This document shows, piece after piece, positions 1 to 10,228 of a stretch of DNA of 64,000 nt. The stretch comes from Gracilariopsis chorda (Eukaryota; Rhodophyta; Florideophyceae; Gracilariales; Gracilariaceae), in contig NBIV01000268.1 in the NCBI GenBank assembly GCA_003194525.1, positions 46,411 through 110,410 of the forward strand, read 5' to 3'. Numbering within the stretch: the stretch's first letter is position 1; every line of letters starts with the position of its first letter. Position numbers and translations under genes: made by a program. The notes under the pieces were generated by a model. The model worked only from the letters and a program-made list of their open reading frames with translations. It did not search any database and was not told where the DNA came from.

Positions 1-241
1 GAAGCACCCCTAGGCCTTGCCGCCGCAAGCGGCACCCCTATTATCAGGGTAATTCGTGGACATCCACATCGCTACCGAGTGGCCTCGCGCCCCTAGTGGT
101 TGTACCACAGACTCACAGTGAATCTCCGAGGAGAGGTAATACAAAACCTAACCGTTTCCGATTCTAGGTCGGGAGACTACTTTGTAGTGCAATACCCGCA
201 AGCGGGACAACAAACGAAGACGTTCGGATCTTCCCCTCTGG
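1..241. other. Palindrome-rich fragment upstream of copia-1 RT
   Basis: No protein domain is recognisable. The integrase expected upstream of a copia reverse transcriptase is not visible, so copia-1 is either truncated here or interrupted by other DNA. The stretch contains several short perfect inverted repeats: GCCGC/GCGGC at 22-26 and 29-33, GTGG/CCAC at 56-59 and 64-67, CCCGC/GCGGG at 195-199 and 202-206. These resemble the hairpin-laced sequence of gypsy-1, so part of it may come from that family. That origin is an inference. Confidence 0.4.
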
Positions 242-1885
242 ATGGTAACACAAGCTTTGGAACATTGTCTAGTGGCACACACTCGTTCAACAAATAACAG
301 TGAGCTGGACAAAGTACCAAAGACATTTTCCCAAGCAAGGACAATACCGGAATGGGCAGACGCAATCGACCGAGAGTATGATGCTCTCATCGAACGCAAA
401 ACATGGAAGCTCATTGACCGGAAACCAGGAATGAATCCAATCCCATTCCTTTGGACATTTACGGCAAAACAACTCAGCGCAAAACCTTTGGATATCCTTC
501 CTAAGGCACGTTGTGTGGCGCGAGGGGACATGCAGAAACCGTACATCGATTACGACCCTGAAAACATTTATGCACCTGTAGCAAGACTTGAGACAATAAG
601 GTTGGCATGGGCAAAGGCTGCTGCGCAAGAACTTTTGCTGAAAACAATGGATATCAGCAACGCCTACCTGTACGGCGACCTCGATGAACCATTTATCATG
701 GAACAACACCAGAACTCGTCTGGAACTTCATACGTTCCGGGAAAAGTATGTCAACTGCTGAAATCATTATACGGGGCAAAGCAGGCTGGAAAGATCTGGG
801 GATCGTTTCTACACACGACGTTGATCACACTGCAATTCCGTCAATCGAAAACGGACTACCGTCTCTATATATATCGATCAAGCAGTGGGATACTGATTCT
901 CGTCATCGTCGTGGACGACATACTGATTTTGTCTGACTCGAGATCTCTTCTGGACGACTTTAAAGCCGAAATGAAGAGATGGTTTCAAGTGAAACTATTG
1001 GGAGAAGCCAAATCATTCGTCGGACTTCGTCTCAGTCGGGACAGACATGGCATTAAGGTTGGTCAGGAAACGTATGTGGATAAGCTGCTACGAGAATATA
1101 ACCTCGGAAACGCAAATCCTGTGCAAACACCGTTGCGCCATGGCTACTCTATCATTAGTACAAGCGAAGAGGAACAGAAGCTGCCTCCTCCACTCCACCG
1201 GAAATATCGGAAACTGGTACGAAAACTGATGTATCTAGCCGTGGCTTCTAGACCAGACGTCATGTTTCCAGCTTCAATGCTGGCGAGACAGGTTCATAAA
1301 CCTTTTTTAAGGCACTTAGCTTTGGCAAAGCGAGTGCTTAGATATTTAAAGGGAACAAAGAACCTTTGTATGCACTTTCCCGCAACCAGTGTATCACCTT
1401 TGGAAGGTTTTTGCGATGCGGACTGGGCAGGATGCCGAGAGACCAGGAAGTCAACGACGGGAGTACTGACTAAAGTAAACGATGCTCCAATCCTATGGAC
1501 TAGCAAGAAACAGACAATCGTGGCTTTGTCTTCGGGAGAAGCTGAGTACGTTGCTTTATCGTATTGCGCTAAGTTAGTGACTTGGATCCGAAGACTATTT
1601 TGGGAGCTTCATCATTGCCAAATTCTGCAAGAAGAGCCTATCGGAATGTACCCCGTCTGTATCTATACAGACAGTTCTACGGCAAACTCTATTGCAAAGA
1701 CTTCGAAAACGTCTGAGAGAAACAAACATATTTCTCTGAAATACCATCATGTCAAAAACCTTGTGAAGTCTGGAATGCTGCAAATAGTTGAGATCAGAAC
1801 TGATTCCCAGCCGGCTGACATAATGAAAAAAGCTGCTAACCGAGAAAGCTTATACCAACTTTCTGTTTTGTGCGGACTACAATAA
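242..1885 (+). CDS. Ty1/copia reverse transcriptase-RNase H polyprotein, C-terminal part (copia-1)
   Basis: The 547-residue open frame covers the copia reverse transcriptase and RNase H. The N-terminal part has the copia RT entry region (EWADAIDREYDAL, then KARCVARGDMQK, then APVARLETIRLAWAKAA). DISNAYLYGDL carries the first RT aspartate. The palm motif is VVDD (in LVIVVDDILIL) instead of the usual YVDD. RNase H follows with CDADWAG (Asp), SSGEAEYVAL (Glu), YTDSSTANSIA (Asp) and KHISLKYHHV (His), so its catalytic residues are all present. The frame starts at an ATG but probably belonged to a longer gag-pol; protease and integrase are absent upstream. No stop or frameshift interrupts this part, unlike the other elements in the window. 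Confidence 0.93.
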   Translation: MVTQALEHCLVAHTRSTNNSELDKVPKTFSQARTIPEWADAIDREYDALIERKTWKLIDRKPGMNPIPFLWTFTAKQLSAKPLDILPKARCVARGDMQKPYIDYDPENIYAPVARLETIRLAWAKAAAQELLLKTMDISNAYLYGDLDEPFIMEQHQNSSGTSYVPGKVCQLLKSLYGAKQAGKIWGSFLHTTLITLQFRQSKTDYRLYIYRSSSGILILVIVVDDILILSDSRSLLDDFKAEMKRWFQVKLLGEAKSFVGLRLSRDRHGIKVGQETYVDKLLREYNLGNANPVQTPLRHGYSIISTSEEEQKLPPPLHRKYRKLVRKLMYLAVASRPDVMFPASMLARQVHKPFLRHLALAKRVLRYLKGTKNLCMHFPATSVSPLEGFCDADWAGCRETRKSTTGVLTKVNDAPILWTSKKQTIVALSSGEAEYVALSYCAKLVTWIRRLFWELHHCQILQEEPIGMYPVCIYTDSSTANSIAKTSKTSERNKHISLKYHHVKNLVKSGMLQIVEIRTDSQPADIMKKAANRESLYQLSVLCGLQ

Positions 1886-1886
1886 C

Positions 1887-2331
1887 TGTTGAACATTTAT
1901 TGACCAATCTTTTTTTTGTTTCTTGTTTTGTTTTTGTTTCTATGAGTTTTATCCAGACTATCTGTTCTTGAAAACACTATTTGGGATTTTGATAAGCATT
2001 AGATTGCTATACCTTTTCCTAACTATGCAGCTTTTTATCCTATATGGTTTTTGCTGATAATTAGGTTTTTAACGGTGGCATTAGTGATGCACAAATAACT
2101 TCAGAGTTGTTTGCGAGGGACGGTGTGAAGACACGCAATTGTACGGCTGCACTATCGGCTGTTGTAATTCAATGTCAGTGGCATTTGTAATCTTGCTCAA
2201 GTCTCTTGATTACAAATGCAGACCTCTCCTAATTACGTACATTTTAATTAGAATTGTAGGACTACAAAGAGCGGCCAGCGGCGCTGACCTGAGCACCACC
2301 GGCCGGGGGGGAACACCCTCGACACCTTTCA
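1887..2331 (+). repeat. Probable 3' LTR of copia-1
   Basis: The segment begins TGTTGAAC directly after the RT-RNase H stop codon and ends CACCTTTCA, giving the TG...CA ends expected of an LTR. It is T-rich at the start. Immediately after it begins sequence matching the LTR of copia-2, which is cut short at exactly this point. The simplest reading is that copia-1 inserted into the copia-2 LTR. The 5' LTR lies outside the window, so neither the ends nor a TSD can be confirmed, and no clear polypurine tract precedes the start. Confidence 0.5.
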
Positions 2332-2502
2332 CAGTACGTATGTCTATTGTAGTCTAACGAGCAGGGGACCACAAACCCAAGATAGTATATCAATACGTAG
2401 GGTCCGACACCTCACAAGAGGTATCGGGCAAAGGGACTCACGTAACTACCTTACGTGATTCCTAGACCTGTAGGTAATGGCATCACGATTGCGTGTTCCT
2501 CA
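2329..2502 (-). repeat. Partial 3' LTR of copia-2
   Basis: On the - strand the LTR starts TGAGGAAC at 2502. It is preceded by a short polypurine tract (GGAAAGGG) beyond the RNase H coding end. The sequence to 2329 matches 18403-18576 with about 11 differences. The rest of the LTR is missing where copia-1 begins. Confidence 0.8.
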
Positions 2503-3477
2503 TGACCCTTTCCATGCTATTGTTACTCCTGATCAGTCCAAACTTTGTCGACAATCGACGAAAGCGGTCTACACTCAGCGCTTTGGTGAATATATCTGCA
2601 AGCATTGCGTCAGTGGTGCAATACTTCAAAATGGCCTCTCCTGATTCAATTGCCTGAACCAAGAAATGATATTTGAGCTCAATGTGTTTTCCTCTTCGCG
2701 TTCCATGACTCCAATCCAGTACCCCTGTGTTGTCTTCATAAACAGTAGATGGAACTGCTGGGTCAAGCATACAAATTTCACGCAGCAAGTTACGCGCCCA
2801 TTTCACTTCCTTCAGACATTCACATAGAGAAACGTACTCCGCTTCTGTCGTAGAGGTGGCAATAAAGCTCTGCTTCAGTGTGCGTCAGCCTACTGCATTG
2901 GCTAGGACCAAAAGACAAAAGCCACTTGTAGACTTCCTGTCCAAATCATCCCTAGCCCAATCGGAATCTGTAAAAACCATCAAAACATTCTCCATTCCAT
3001 GCGCTGGCCTTGTGTACCTAAGACATAAACTTCGAGTCCCGCTTAAGTACCTCAGAATCCTCTTCACTGCCTTCCAATGATATAATGACGACGTGGTCTT
3101 GGCGCGCGATAAGATGTTCACGGCAGCACATATATCAGGTCTCGTGCGCGTCGAGAGGTAGAGCAAAGAGCCGATAGCTTCCAGATACAATTTTTTCGAT
3201 GTCATCGGTTCTGCGTTCAGTGCATCGGATGGCTTGTAGCTTGTTGTCATCGGTGTGGGGACAGGGCTCGACTGTGATATATTAAACGTGTCCAGGATTC
3301 TTGCAACCATTGGCTGCTGGTGCATAATGAGTCTCCCTACTTCCCTCTGTATGTAGACACCAAGAAAACTGTTCGAGCAAAGCACTTCCTTCATTTCGAA
3401 CTCTTTACCCAGTATCTTCTTAACATTCTTTATCAGGTTCGCACTATTGCCGATTAGCAGAAGGTCGTCCACGTAGA
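2503..3477 (-). pseudogene. copia-2 RT C-terminal part and RNase H
   Basis: The stretch begins (right end) with the RT catalytic YVDD, followed by LLLIGNSANLIKN. RT then continues with SYLEAIGSLLYLSTRTRPD-like sequence and RYLSGTRSLCLRY. RNase H follows with FTDSDWARDDLDRKSTSG (Asp), STTEAEYVSL (Glu), YEDNTGVLDW (Asp) and KHIELKYHFL (His). The frame changes between about 2806 and 2885, so the reading frame is broken inside RNase H. The N-terminal half of RT lies on the other side of gypsy-1, at 15175-15650. The last codons run into the 3' LTR. Confidence 0.9.
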
Positions 3478-3482
3478 GGAGA
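3478..3482 (+). repeat. Left target-site duplication of gypsy-1 (GGAGA)
   Basis: GGAGA directly precedes the TG of the gypsy-1 LTR and recurs at 15170-15174 directly after its CA. The five-base length is normal for Ty3/gypsy integration. Confidence 0.95.
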
Positions 3483-4307
3483 TGAAGTGCAACGCCTTAA
3501 GGGAGGGATTCTTGGTACTTGATCGTTTTCCCGATATTATCGGTTGTGTAGTGTGTATATGAACTACGCCCCACAATGGTGGGTATGGACACCTGGGACA
3601 CGGTTTTGGGTCAATTGGCGGTTGGCCACAGTAGTGGATGTTGCCACGAAATGTGGAGTATTTTAGTTAGTATTATTTATTATTTTCACACCCATTTATG
3701 GGAAGCTAGTACTTAATGCGACGACGCACTGCCGTCGCACCAGTAAACCTTCCCCAACAAGGGACCCGAACCTGGGGAATTGGCTCTAGTTGTTACCGCT
3801 TGCGCGCGTGCTCTACTCCTCCTTGGAGGGAAACGCCGTGAACCACGGGACATCTAACCCCCTTGCACATCTAAAGGGACCCATCACTGGGAGTATAATT
3901 GTTCCAATTGCATTGGTGTTTCGCCCTGTATAGGGATATTGTTACTGGCATCGCCGTTCGTCCCCGTCGCTCTCGCGACTCACTTCGCCCTCTCTTCCTC
4001 CTCTTCGCCCTTCCTTTTTCCCCTTTTTAGGGTAGCACCTCCCGCTATCCGCGGCCCTCGTGTGCGCATCCGCTCACACACCCCCACTTACGTGGAAACA
4101 TACCTCTCCTGAAGATCACACCCCGCTCACGCGGATACCGATTCTTCGCCTTCACCTCCATGCGCAAGTCGCGACAGGTGTCCCTGGTCTTACAAACCGG
4201 CTTCGCCGTGACAACTCTGGGAGGGCTCTACCTACCTGGGTTCACCTCGTGAGAAGAAGATCCCGAACGTCTTTCGGTGTTTTTCCCCTTTGGGGCATTG
4301 CACCACA
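3483..4307 (+). repeat. 5' LTR of gypsy-1
   Basis: It starts TGAAGTGCAAC and ends GCATTGCACCACA, so the termini are imperfectly inverted (TG...CA). It is 825 bp and matches 14346-15169 at about 98%. The reverse complement of a related copy stands alone at 62045-62869. The LTR contains several short perfect inverted repeats, for example CCGTG/CACGG and GTCGC/GCGAC pairs. No promoter element could be fixed with confidence. Confidence 0.97.
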
Positions 4308-4310
4308 AAG

Positions 4311-4330
4311 TGGTCTCTCGACTTAGAATC
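4311..4330 (+). other. Probable primer binding site of gypsy-1
   Basis: TGGTCTCTCGACTTAGAATC begins three bases after the 5' LTR. It starts with TGG, complementary to a tRNA CCA end. Its reverse complement resembles a tRNA 3' end through the acceptor stem into the T arm. I cannot name the tRNA. The corresponding site in gypsy-2 starts with the same TGGTCTC but then differs. Confidence 0.65.
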
Positions 4331-4411
4331 GGTTTTTGTTTTCCCTCTTACGAAGTTTGTTTTTATTTACCGGAAGTTCCGTGATCGTTCCTGTCGTAAC
4401 GGTATTCTCCC

Positions 4412-6585
4412 ATGTCGAGAAATCTCTCCGATGCAGAGCCAGTGGTTACGCGTAGTCGCTCCCGCGACAACGCGGACACTTCCGAAGTCCGGTTCGTACC
4501 CCGTATCCCTATACGCACAAGTTCCAGCCGTACTGGCGCCGCCTCATCGCGGAATGATACCCCCGACCGGGAACCCCGGAACCTCCGTTTGCCCTTGTTA
4601 TCACCCCCGCAGGGGAATGCAGCATCGACTCCGGCTGTTGCCGCAGTGCCCCAGGCACCCCAGCCTGCTCCCGCTGTCGCGGCTTCAAGCCCCCGTGGAA
4701 CGGGCGATAACACCCCCCAGGGGACTTCCCTGGAATCCCAGGTCCGCGCTCTGTGGACCGCCCATGACACCCTTGTAGGGGAACTAAAATCCCTCCAAGA
4801 GGTGGTCTTGGCAACCCCCGTAAAGGAGGTCGCCGAGGAACTCCGTATTTTACGATCTGACGTCAACTCCGTGTTGGAGAGTTTGGGACAACCCGCCACC
4901 TTCATCGAAGGAGTTGAAGCCCGATTTGATCGGATTGGTGCCCGCCTGGAGACGCTGTAGCAGTTCGTCCTCATGGACAAACCATCCCCGGATGATCCGG
5001 CAAACGAGGCTTTGCACAACAACCAGCTTGCTGGAAAGAAGAAACGCCGTCATCGACGGAAACAGCACCGAAAATATTCGGACTCCGATTCTTCGACATC
5101 GTCGGACTCATCCCGAAACCATTCGGTTAGCTCGAGCTCCTCGTACTCCGACTCGGAGGACGAGAAGCGAGGCTACTCCTCCCGGTCGAAGCGGTCATCG
5201 GCCACTGAAGGTGTGGTCCGAACCCTCCAGAAGGGGAGAAGACACCCCAGTCTCCGGGAATTGAAACCGACAAACCCGGATTACCGGAAGCTTTTATCAT
5301 ACCGGTACTACCGGCTCGAAGACTCGTCACTTGGACGTACGCCCCGTGGTACGGGAAAGGTGCGAGAATGCATTAAGCGAATGCAGCTCTCGCTCTGCAA
5401 CCAGTATTTTACTGAAGAGGACCCAGTCCTAGTACTGTATTTACTATCCCGCTTTTTAGCGGAGGCCGATATCCTCGGTATGAATGAGGGACAAGCCTAT
5501 TTGGCTTTACCGTATTTCTTACGGGGAGTGGCGGAGGACCAATACAACTCTGTCAGATGATCTTCTCGTGCCTCCGAGGGAGGAGTTACTTGCTGGCCGG
5601 AGGCTCTGCAGTATCTACTGCGCTCCTACGCCACAAATACCGCTATTCAGCAGGCTATCCTCGCTTTGCGAGATACACGCCAGCGTGCTGGAGAGACCGA
5701 GACCGATTACTCGGTGCGCCTTAACAAGGCTTTCCACAGATGTGGTAACGTTTATCCCGCTGGGGAGCGCAGTACCATGTTCATCGATGGTCTTGACCCG
5801 GCAATCCGGAGTTTAGTTACCCGTTATCGTAGGACAAGCGGAGAATCACCTATCTCGAGCTGGTTCAACACGCTCGAGTGGAAGGGGATGCACTCCGTGC
5901 AAGAACTCCGAACAATCGGTCTAAATCCACCAAGGCGTTGTTGCTGGAAATTGAAGCTTCCTCTCTCCCGCTCACCGCGGAGGGGAACCCTGGACAGGGA
6001 TTTGATACCGTGCATTTAGTGCAGGGGGATGGTGTGTCGATACCCACCAGTGATTTGCCGTCAACGACGGAGACGACCCGTGATACGGGAACGGAAGACC
6101 CCGTTTTGTACGGTGGTAACAGTCGGGTTCAACCCCAACGACTCCCGTTTTCAAACGGTCAATCCCGTTATCAACGGCCTGGATGGACTGACACCCGCCC
6201 TGCGGTTCGCTTCTCCGATACTCGGAATAATAATCCGCGTGTCGCGGTATTGGCTCTCATTTGCCACCTCTGCTATGCCCATGGCCATACCTCATCTCAG
6301 TGTATTTGTTCACTGAAGGATATGGCCAAGGTAGTGGCAAATTATGAGGCCCTGACTCCAGAGGAGAAACGTTCCGTCCCGACGGCTTCCTACCTCCGTG
6401 CTAAAACGGACTTTTACCATGCCCTACCTCAGATCCCGGGTGCGCGGCAAGCTTCATACACCCCGATTCGGGAGATCACGCAACCATCCGTTGCAACCCC
6501 CGCTTATGCGGATAGAAACCCCCGTCAACGGGATGAAGCACTCGTTGTCGAGGAAACCAACCCACCGCCGAGGGCGGAAAACTAA
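4412..6585 (+). pseudogene. gypsy-1 gag with CCHC zinc knuckle
   Basis: Gag starts at the ATG in CCATGTCGAGA and stays in one frame to about 5850, interrupted only by TAG at 4958 and TGA at 5558. Homology to gypsy-2 gag continues straight through both stops (for example around NSVR/SSRASEGGVT), so they are single lesions. A frameshift near 5850 moves the rest into another frame, which runs to TAA at 6583-6585. Recognisable parts are an N-terminal Ser/Arg/Pro-rich region, a coiled region (LRSDVNSVLESL), a Ser/Asp-rich stretch, a capsid-like helical part (LAEADILGMNEGQAYLALPYFL) and one zinc knuckle CHLCYAHGHTSSQC (C-x2-C-x4-H-x4-C) at 6262-6303. Gag would form the particle and bind genomic RNA. 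Confidence 0.88.
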
Positions 6586-6602
6586 CTGAGGGAGTCTCCC
6601 CT

Positions 6603-7301
6603 TTGGGAGAGGCGTCCTCAAAAACGAGGCTGTTCGCGCCCGAGGCGTCCTCGCCTCGCTCCCCGGTGAAAGTCCTCTCGAGGAAAGACACCGCTGACGC
6701 CGTCTCTGCGCACCTCCGTGTTTTGCGTCGCCCGTGGATACGGGGTAAAAATCCCCGGATTCCCGGTAGAGTCTTGGTCTTGGCCAAGCGCAACTATAAG
6801 GTCTATGCCGACCTTGGCCTTGACCCCCAGTTTATGGTGAGGTTTCTCGCCGTCCTGGATACAGGTGCAGGCCCCAACTTTGTTGTGGAATCATTGTTAC
6901 CCCCGCTTGTGTGGTCTCGTATCCGCTCTGACGCGGTCCCCGACATTTCGGATGCGAACAAAAATCTGTTACAAACGGTGGACACAGTGGACCTCGTCGT
7001 GAGACTTGGTACCTCTGTGGTGAAGTTGGACTTCATCGTTTGCCATTCATTGGCAGCACCAGTCATACTGGGATGTGATTACTGCGACATATTTGTCGAC
7101 GCAATCAGGCCCCGCCTCAGGCGTGTAGAACTTGACGACGGATCGTCGGTTCCGATTGTTCGCCGCCCGCTAAAGCGGTCCTCTCGGAAACAAGTTCTGC
7201 TCCCTGCTGCGCAGGAACCACCGCCCGTGTCCCGCGAGTCCACCAAGCTCCGCGTCGCTGCCTCGGTTTCTATACCGGCTGAGTCCCAAGTCTGGGTGTA
7301 G
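6603..7301 (+). CDS. gypsy-1 aspartic protease
   Basis: This stretch matches a retropepsin: VLDTGAGPNFV carries the catalytic DTG at 6858-6866, then a hydrophobic strand (DLVVRLGTSVVKLDFIV), then APVILGCDYCD, equivalent to the ILG flap motif. It processes the polyprotein. The frame is the same as RT downstream, separated only by a TAG at 7299, and differs from that of gag's end. Gag and pol may therefore have been joined by frameshifting or re-initiation in the parent element. The start at 6603 is simply the first start-like codon of the open frame and is unlikely to be a real initiation site. Confidence 0.85.
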   Translation: MGEASSKTRLFAPEASSPRSPVKVLSRKDTADAVSAHLRVLRRPWIRGKNPRIPGRVLVLAKRNYKVYADLGLDPQFMVRFLAVLDTGAGPNFVVESLLPPLVWSRIRSDAVPDISDANKNLLQTVDTVDLVVRLGTSVVKLDFIVCHSLAAPVILGCDYCDIFVDAIRPRLRRVELDDGSSVPIVRRPLKRSSRKQVLLPAAQEPPPVSRESTKLRVAASVSIPAESQVWV

Positions 7302-7349
7302 GTAGATTCCCGTCAACACGGTCTTCAGGTTATACAACCCCTCGCCTCG

Positions 7350-8642
7350 TTGTACGAGAAATCCCAGCTGGCGCTGGCTAATGGAATTGTCTCCATTTAC
7401 CCGGATGTTCCTTTCCGGATATTGGTTGCCAACCTTGGCAAACACCCCCAGTATCTGGTAAAATACCAAGTAATTGGGAGTGTAACCCCCCATCCTATGG
7501 GAATGCTGCCAACGAAGATGACAGCCGCCGATGTACTCGGAGTTACCACCTCTTCTGAGGAGTTCGCCCCGCCGTCCGAAGACGTCAAGTCTAAGGAGGG
7601 GGAGGAAACCGCTACTTCAGCGTCGAACATACCGAGTAACTCGGAATTGCGAACCACACCTGTTCCACAGGACAATGCTCCATCGAGCAACGACCGGATT
7701 GATCCGGAAAAGGCACTTGAAGCGCTGGACTTCAGCCACGTGCCAGAGTCGCACCGCGAAAAACTCCGTACCATGTTACGGGAATTCACCACAATGTGGG
7801 ATGGCTCGCTTGGCGAGATTAACGCAAGGGTACACCGGATCGATTTGATCCCCGGTGCGCGACCGGTTGCAAAACCCCCTTACAGGGCAGGTCCGAAAGC
7901 TCAGGAAGAGGAGCAGTCCCAAGTGGAAAAGATGCTCCGCGCAGGTGTGATTGAGCCAGCTCAATCAGCCTGGGCATCCCCAGTTGTACTGGCTTTGAAG
8001 GCCGACGGAACCTGGAGGTTCTGTGTCGACTACCGCCCGCTCAATGCCGTGACTGTTAGGGACACGTACCCTATCCCTCGTATGGACGAGTGTATTGACT
8101 ACCTTGGAGATGCCACCGTGTTCACGGCCCTCGATGCCAATTGGGGATATTGGCAAGTACCTGTCAGACAAGAGGATCGCGACAAAACCGCATTCACCTG
8201 CCACACAGGAACGTACCGCTTCAAGCGAATGCCATTTACGTTAACCAACGCCCCCGCCACCTTTCAGCGTGCAGTAGATATTCTACTCAACCGCTTTAAG
8301 TTGCGGAGTTGTCTGGTCTACCTTGATGATATTACCATCTTCTCCAACTCGTTGGACGACCATCTCACTCACGTCCGAGACGTGCTGACCGTACTCCGCG
8401 ATGCGGGAATTACCCTCAAGTTGAGGAAATGCGAGTTTTTCACAGATACTTTGAAGTATCTGGGTCACATTATCCGTCCTGGACGGTTAGCGATCGAGAA
8501 AGCTCGAGTCAAATCCCTCGTTGAAGCGAAAGAGCCCCGTACTCAAACGGAACTGCGCTCCTTTTTGAGGCTGGTCAACGTCTATCGACGGTTTATCCGG
8601 AACTTTTCGGATACCGCGGCGCCCCTGAACGCGTTGTTGTGA
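7350..8642 (+). CDS. gypsy-1 reverse transcriptase
   Basis: Ty3-type reverse transcriptase. Motifs in order are KMLRAGVIEPAQSAWASPVV, WRFCVDYRPLNAVT, FTALDANWGYWQVPV (first catalytic Asp), FKRMPFTLTNAPATFQRA and LVYLDDITIFS, with catalytic YLDD at 8319-8330. The thumb follows (LKYLGHIIRPGRLAI) and then YRRFIRNFSDTAAPLNALL. A TGA at 8640-8642 interrupts the frame exactly where gypsy-2 has a sense codon; RNase H continues in the same frame. The catalytic residues are intact. The N-terminal 110 residues, before the palm, are Ser/Pro/Glu-rich. Confidence 0.95.
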   Translation: MYEKSQLALANGIVSIYPDVPFRILVANLGKHPQYLVKYQVIGSVTPHPMGMLPTKMTAADVLGVTTSSEEFAPPSEDVKSKEGEETATSASNIPSNSELRTTPVPQDNAPSSNDRIDPEKALEALDFSHVPESHREKLRTMLREFTTMWDGSLGEINARVHRIDLIPGARPVAKPPYRAGPKAQEEEQSQVEKMLRAGVIEPAQSAWASPVVLALKADGTWRFCVDYRPLNAVTVRDTYPIPRMDECIDYLGDATVFTALDANWGYWQVPVRQEDRDKTAFTCHTGTYRFKRMPFTLTNAPATFQRAVDILLNRFKLRSCLVYLDDITIFSNSLDDHLTHVRDVLTVLRDAGITLKLRKCEFFTDTLKYLGHIIRPGRLAIEKARVKSLVEAKEPRTQTELRSFLRLVNVYRRFIRNFSDTAAPLNALL

Positions 8643-9554
8643 AAAGGGAACCCCCCAAAACTAGGAACCTTTACGCCCGAGCAATCGGAAGCTTCTAACT
8701 CCTTGAAGGAGGCTGTCACATCAGCACCAATCCTACATCTCCCAAAACTTGGGCTGCCATACTCCGTAGATACGGACTCGAGCGACTACCAAGTCGGGTG
8801 TGCTCTTTTTCAAACCACCCCCGAGGGGGAACGACATCCAATTGGTTATTGGTCGCGCTCGCCCAATGTTCATGAGCGGAACTACTCCGTATCGGAGAAA
8901 GAGTGCCTCGCCGTCGTATGGGCGATGACCACTCTGCGCCCCTACCTTGTGGAAGTTCACTTTACCGTGTACACGGGTCATTCCTCATTGAGGTGGTTAT
9001 TGAATATCTCCGACCCGTCGGTACGCCTCATGCGCTGGAGACTCCGCCTCGCGGAATATGACTTTCAAGTCATTTATAAAAAGGGAGCGCAGAACACCCA
9101 AGCCGACGCCCTGTCGCGGTTACCCACAAGTGGGGAAGCACTCCCAACGGAGGATGATGAAGTCCCATGTTTCATGGCCATAGATCCAGATGATCCGGAA
9201 TGTGCCGTCAAGGCTGGGCCAGAAAACTGGGACGAGGATGCTGACTTTGACAAACTACTCGCATCGCGAGATGAATCTGAGAACCCGTTACCGGGAAACT
9301 TTGTACCGGTATCACCGGAAGAAATGATCCGAGAACAATTCGGCGACCCATTCTGTACGAGGATTCGTGCCTGTTCTAACGGTGGTGAAGATCTCCCTTT
9401 CGGGGTAAACGACAAAGGCTACCTCGTAAAGAAGGTCGAAGCCCGCCCACAGATTGTGATACCTCATTCCCTGCAGTCGTGCAGTCGCGGGTGTTACATC
9501 TATCACACTATATCCCCATTGGAGGTCACCCAGGTGGGAGGAAACTCTACCTAA
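8643..9554 (+). CDS. gypsy-1 RNase H and linker
   Basis: This continues the RT frame after the TGA at 8640. Ty3-type RNase H motifs are YSVDTDSSDYQVGCALFQ (Asp), SVSEKECLAVVWAMTTLRPYL (Glu), VYTGHSSLRWLL, where the usual catalytic TD is TG, and NTQADALSR (Asp). The change of YTDH to YTGH would remove one metal ligand. RNase H degrades the RNA of the RNA-DNA hybrid. The C-terminal part is the acidic linker leading to the integrase zinc finger. A frameshift around 9480-9550 moves the integrase to another frame. Confidence 0.9.
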   Translation, partial: KGNPPKLGTFTPEQSEASNSLKEAVTSAPILHLPKLGLPYSVDTDSSDYQVGCALFQTTPEGERHPIGYWSRSPNVHERNYSVSEKECLAVVWAMTTLRPYLVEVHFTVYTGHSSLRWLLNISDPSVRLMRWRLRLAEYDFQVIYKKGAQNTQADALSRLPTSGEALPTEDDEVPCFMAIDPDDPECAVKAGPENWDEDADFDKLLASRDESENPLPGNFVPVSPEEMIREQFGDPFCTRIRACSNGGEDLPFGVNDKGYLVKKVEARPQIVIPHSLQSCSRGCYIYHTISPLEVTQVGGNST

Positions 9555-10228
9555 CCCTGCGAAGGGATTTCTATTGGCCCGCCATGGCGGTGGATTGCTA
9601 CGCAACCGTGCGGTTTTGTAGCGAATGCGCGAAGAATCGCGTCAAGCTCCACAAACATGCGAAGAAGATGAAACTATTCCCCGCAAGGGCGCCGCTCGAG
9701 TTTATCGCGATCGATATTCTCGGACCACTGCTCACCACGAAACGTGGAAACAAGTTTCTACTTGTCATTACCGACCGCTTTTCTAAGCTGGTACGGACTG
9801 TCCCTCTTCGGAGGATAATCGCTCTCACGGTGGCCCAGGCTCTGGTGACGCACTGGATTTTCGTCTACGGTCCCCCTGTGGAGGTGCTCTCCGATAACGG
9901 GAAACAGTTCGTGAGCAAGTTCTTCCAGGATGTTTGTCGCATCCTGGATGTCAAGAACTTGTTCACGACTACCTACCACCCCCAGTGTAATGGGCAAGTT
10001 GAACGGTTTAACCGGACGTTACTCGCGGCGTTACGTTCCTACGTCGCAGACCACCCAAAGAACTGGGACATGTACGCTGATGCGGTAACCTACGCGTACA
10101 ATACGCAGGTACACCGGACTACCGTAGTTTCGCCATTCGAGTTGGTTCTATCTAAAACACCCTTGCCTGTGGCGCTGGAACCCCAAGCTACCTTGGACAA
10201 TTTCCCATCAGTGGGTATCTACCGGTAG
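9479..10228 (+). CDS. gypsy-1 integrase, zinc-binding and catalytic core
   Basis: The HHCC zinc-binding module is visible (HLSHYIPIGGHPGGRKLYL ... FCSECAKNR). The core has IAIDILGPL (first Asp), SDNGKQFVSKFF (second Asp) and HPQCNGQVERFNRTL (Glu), so the DDE triad is complete. It joins the cDNA to chromosomal DNA; the GGAGA duplication is the scar of such an event. A TAG at 10226-10228 interrupts the frame, which then continues with the C-terminal domain. The start shown is only where this frame opens after the frameshift. Confidence 0.94.
   Translation: MQSRVLHLSHYIPIGGHPGGRKLYLTLRRDFYWPAMAVDCYATVRFCSECAKNRVKLHKHAKKMKLFPARAPLEFIAIDILGPLLTTKRGNKFLLVITDRFSKLVRTVPLRRIIALTVAQALVTHWIFVYGPPVEVLSDNGKQFVSKFFQDVCRILDVKNLFTTTYHPQCNGQVERFNRTLLAALRSYVADHPKNWDMYADAVTYAYNTQVHRTTVVSPFELVLSKTPLPVALEPQATLDNFPSVGIYR

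Noticed and set aside
4363..5022. 219-codon - strand frame inside gypsy-1 gag
   Set aside because: It overlaps gag that is conserved with gypsy-2 on the sense strand; no conserved antisense protein is visible there.
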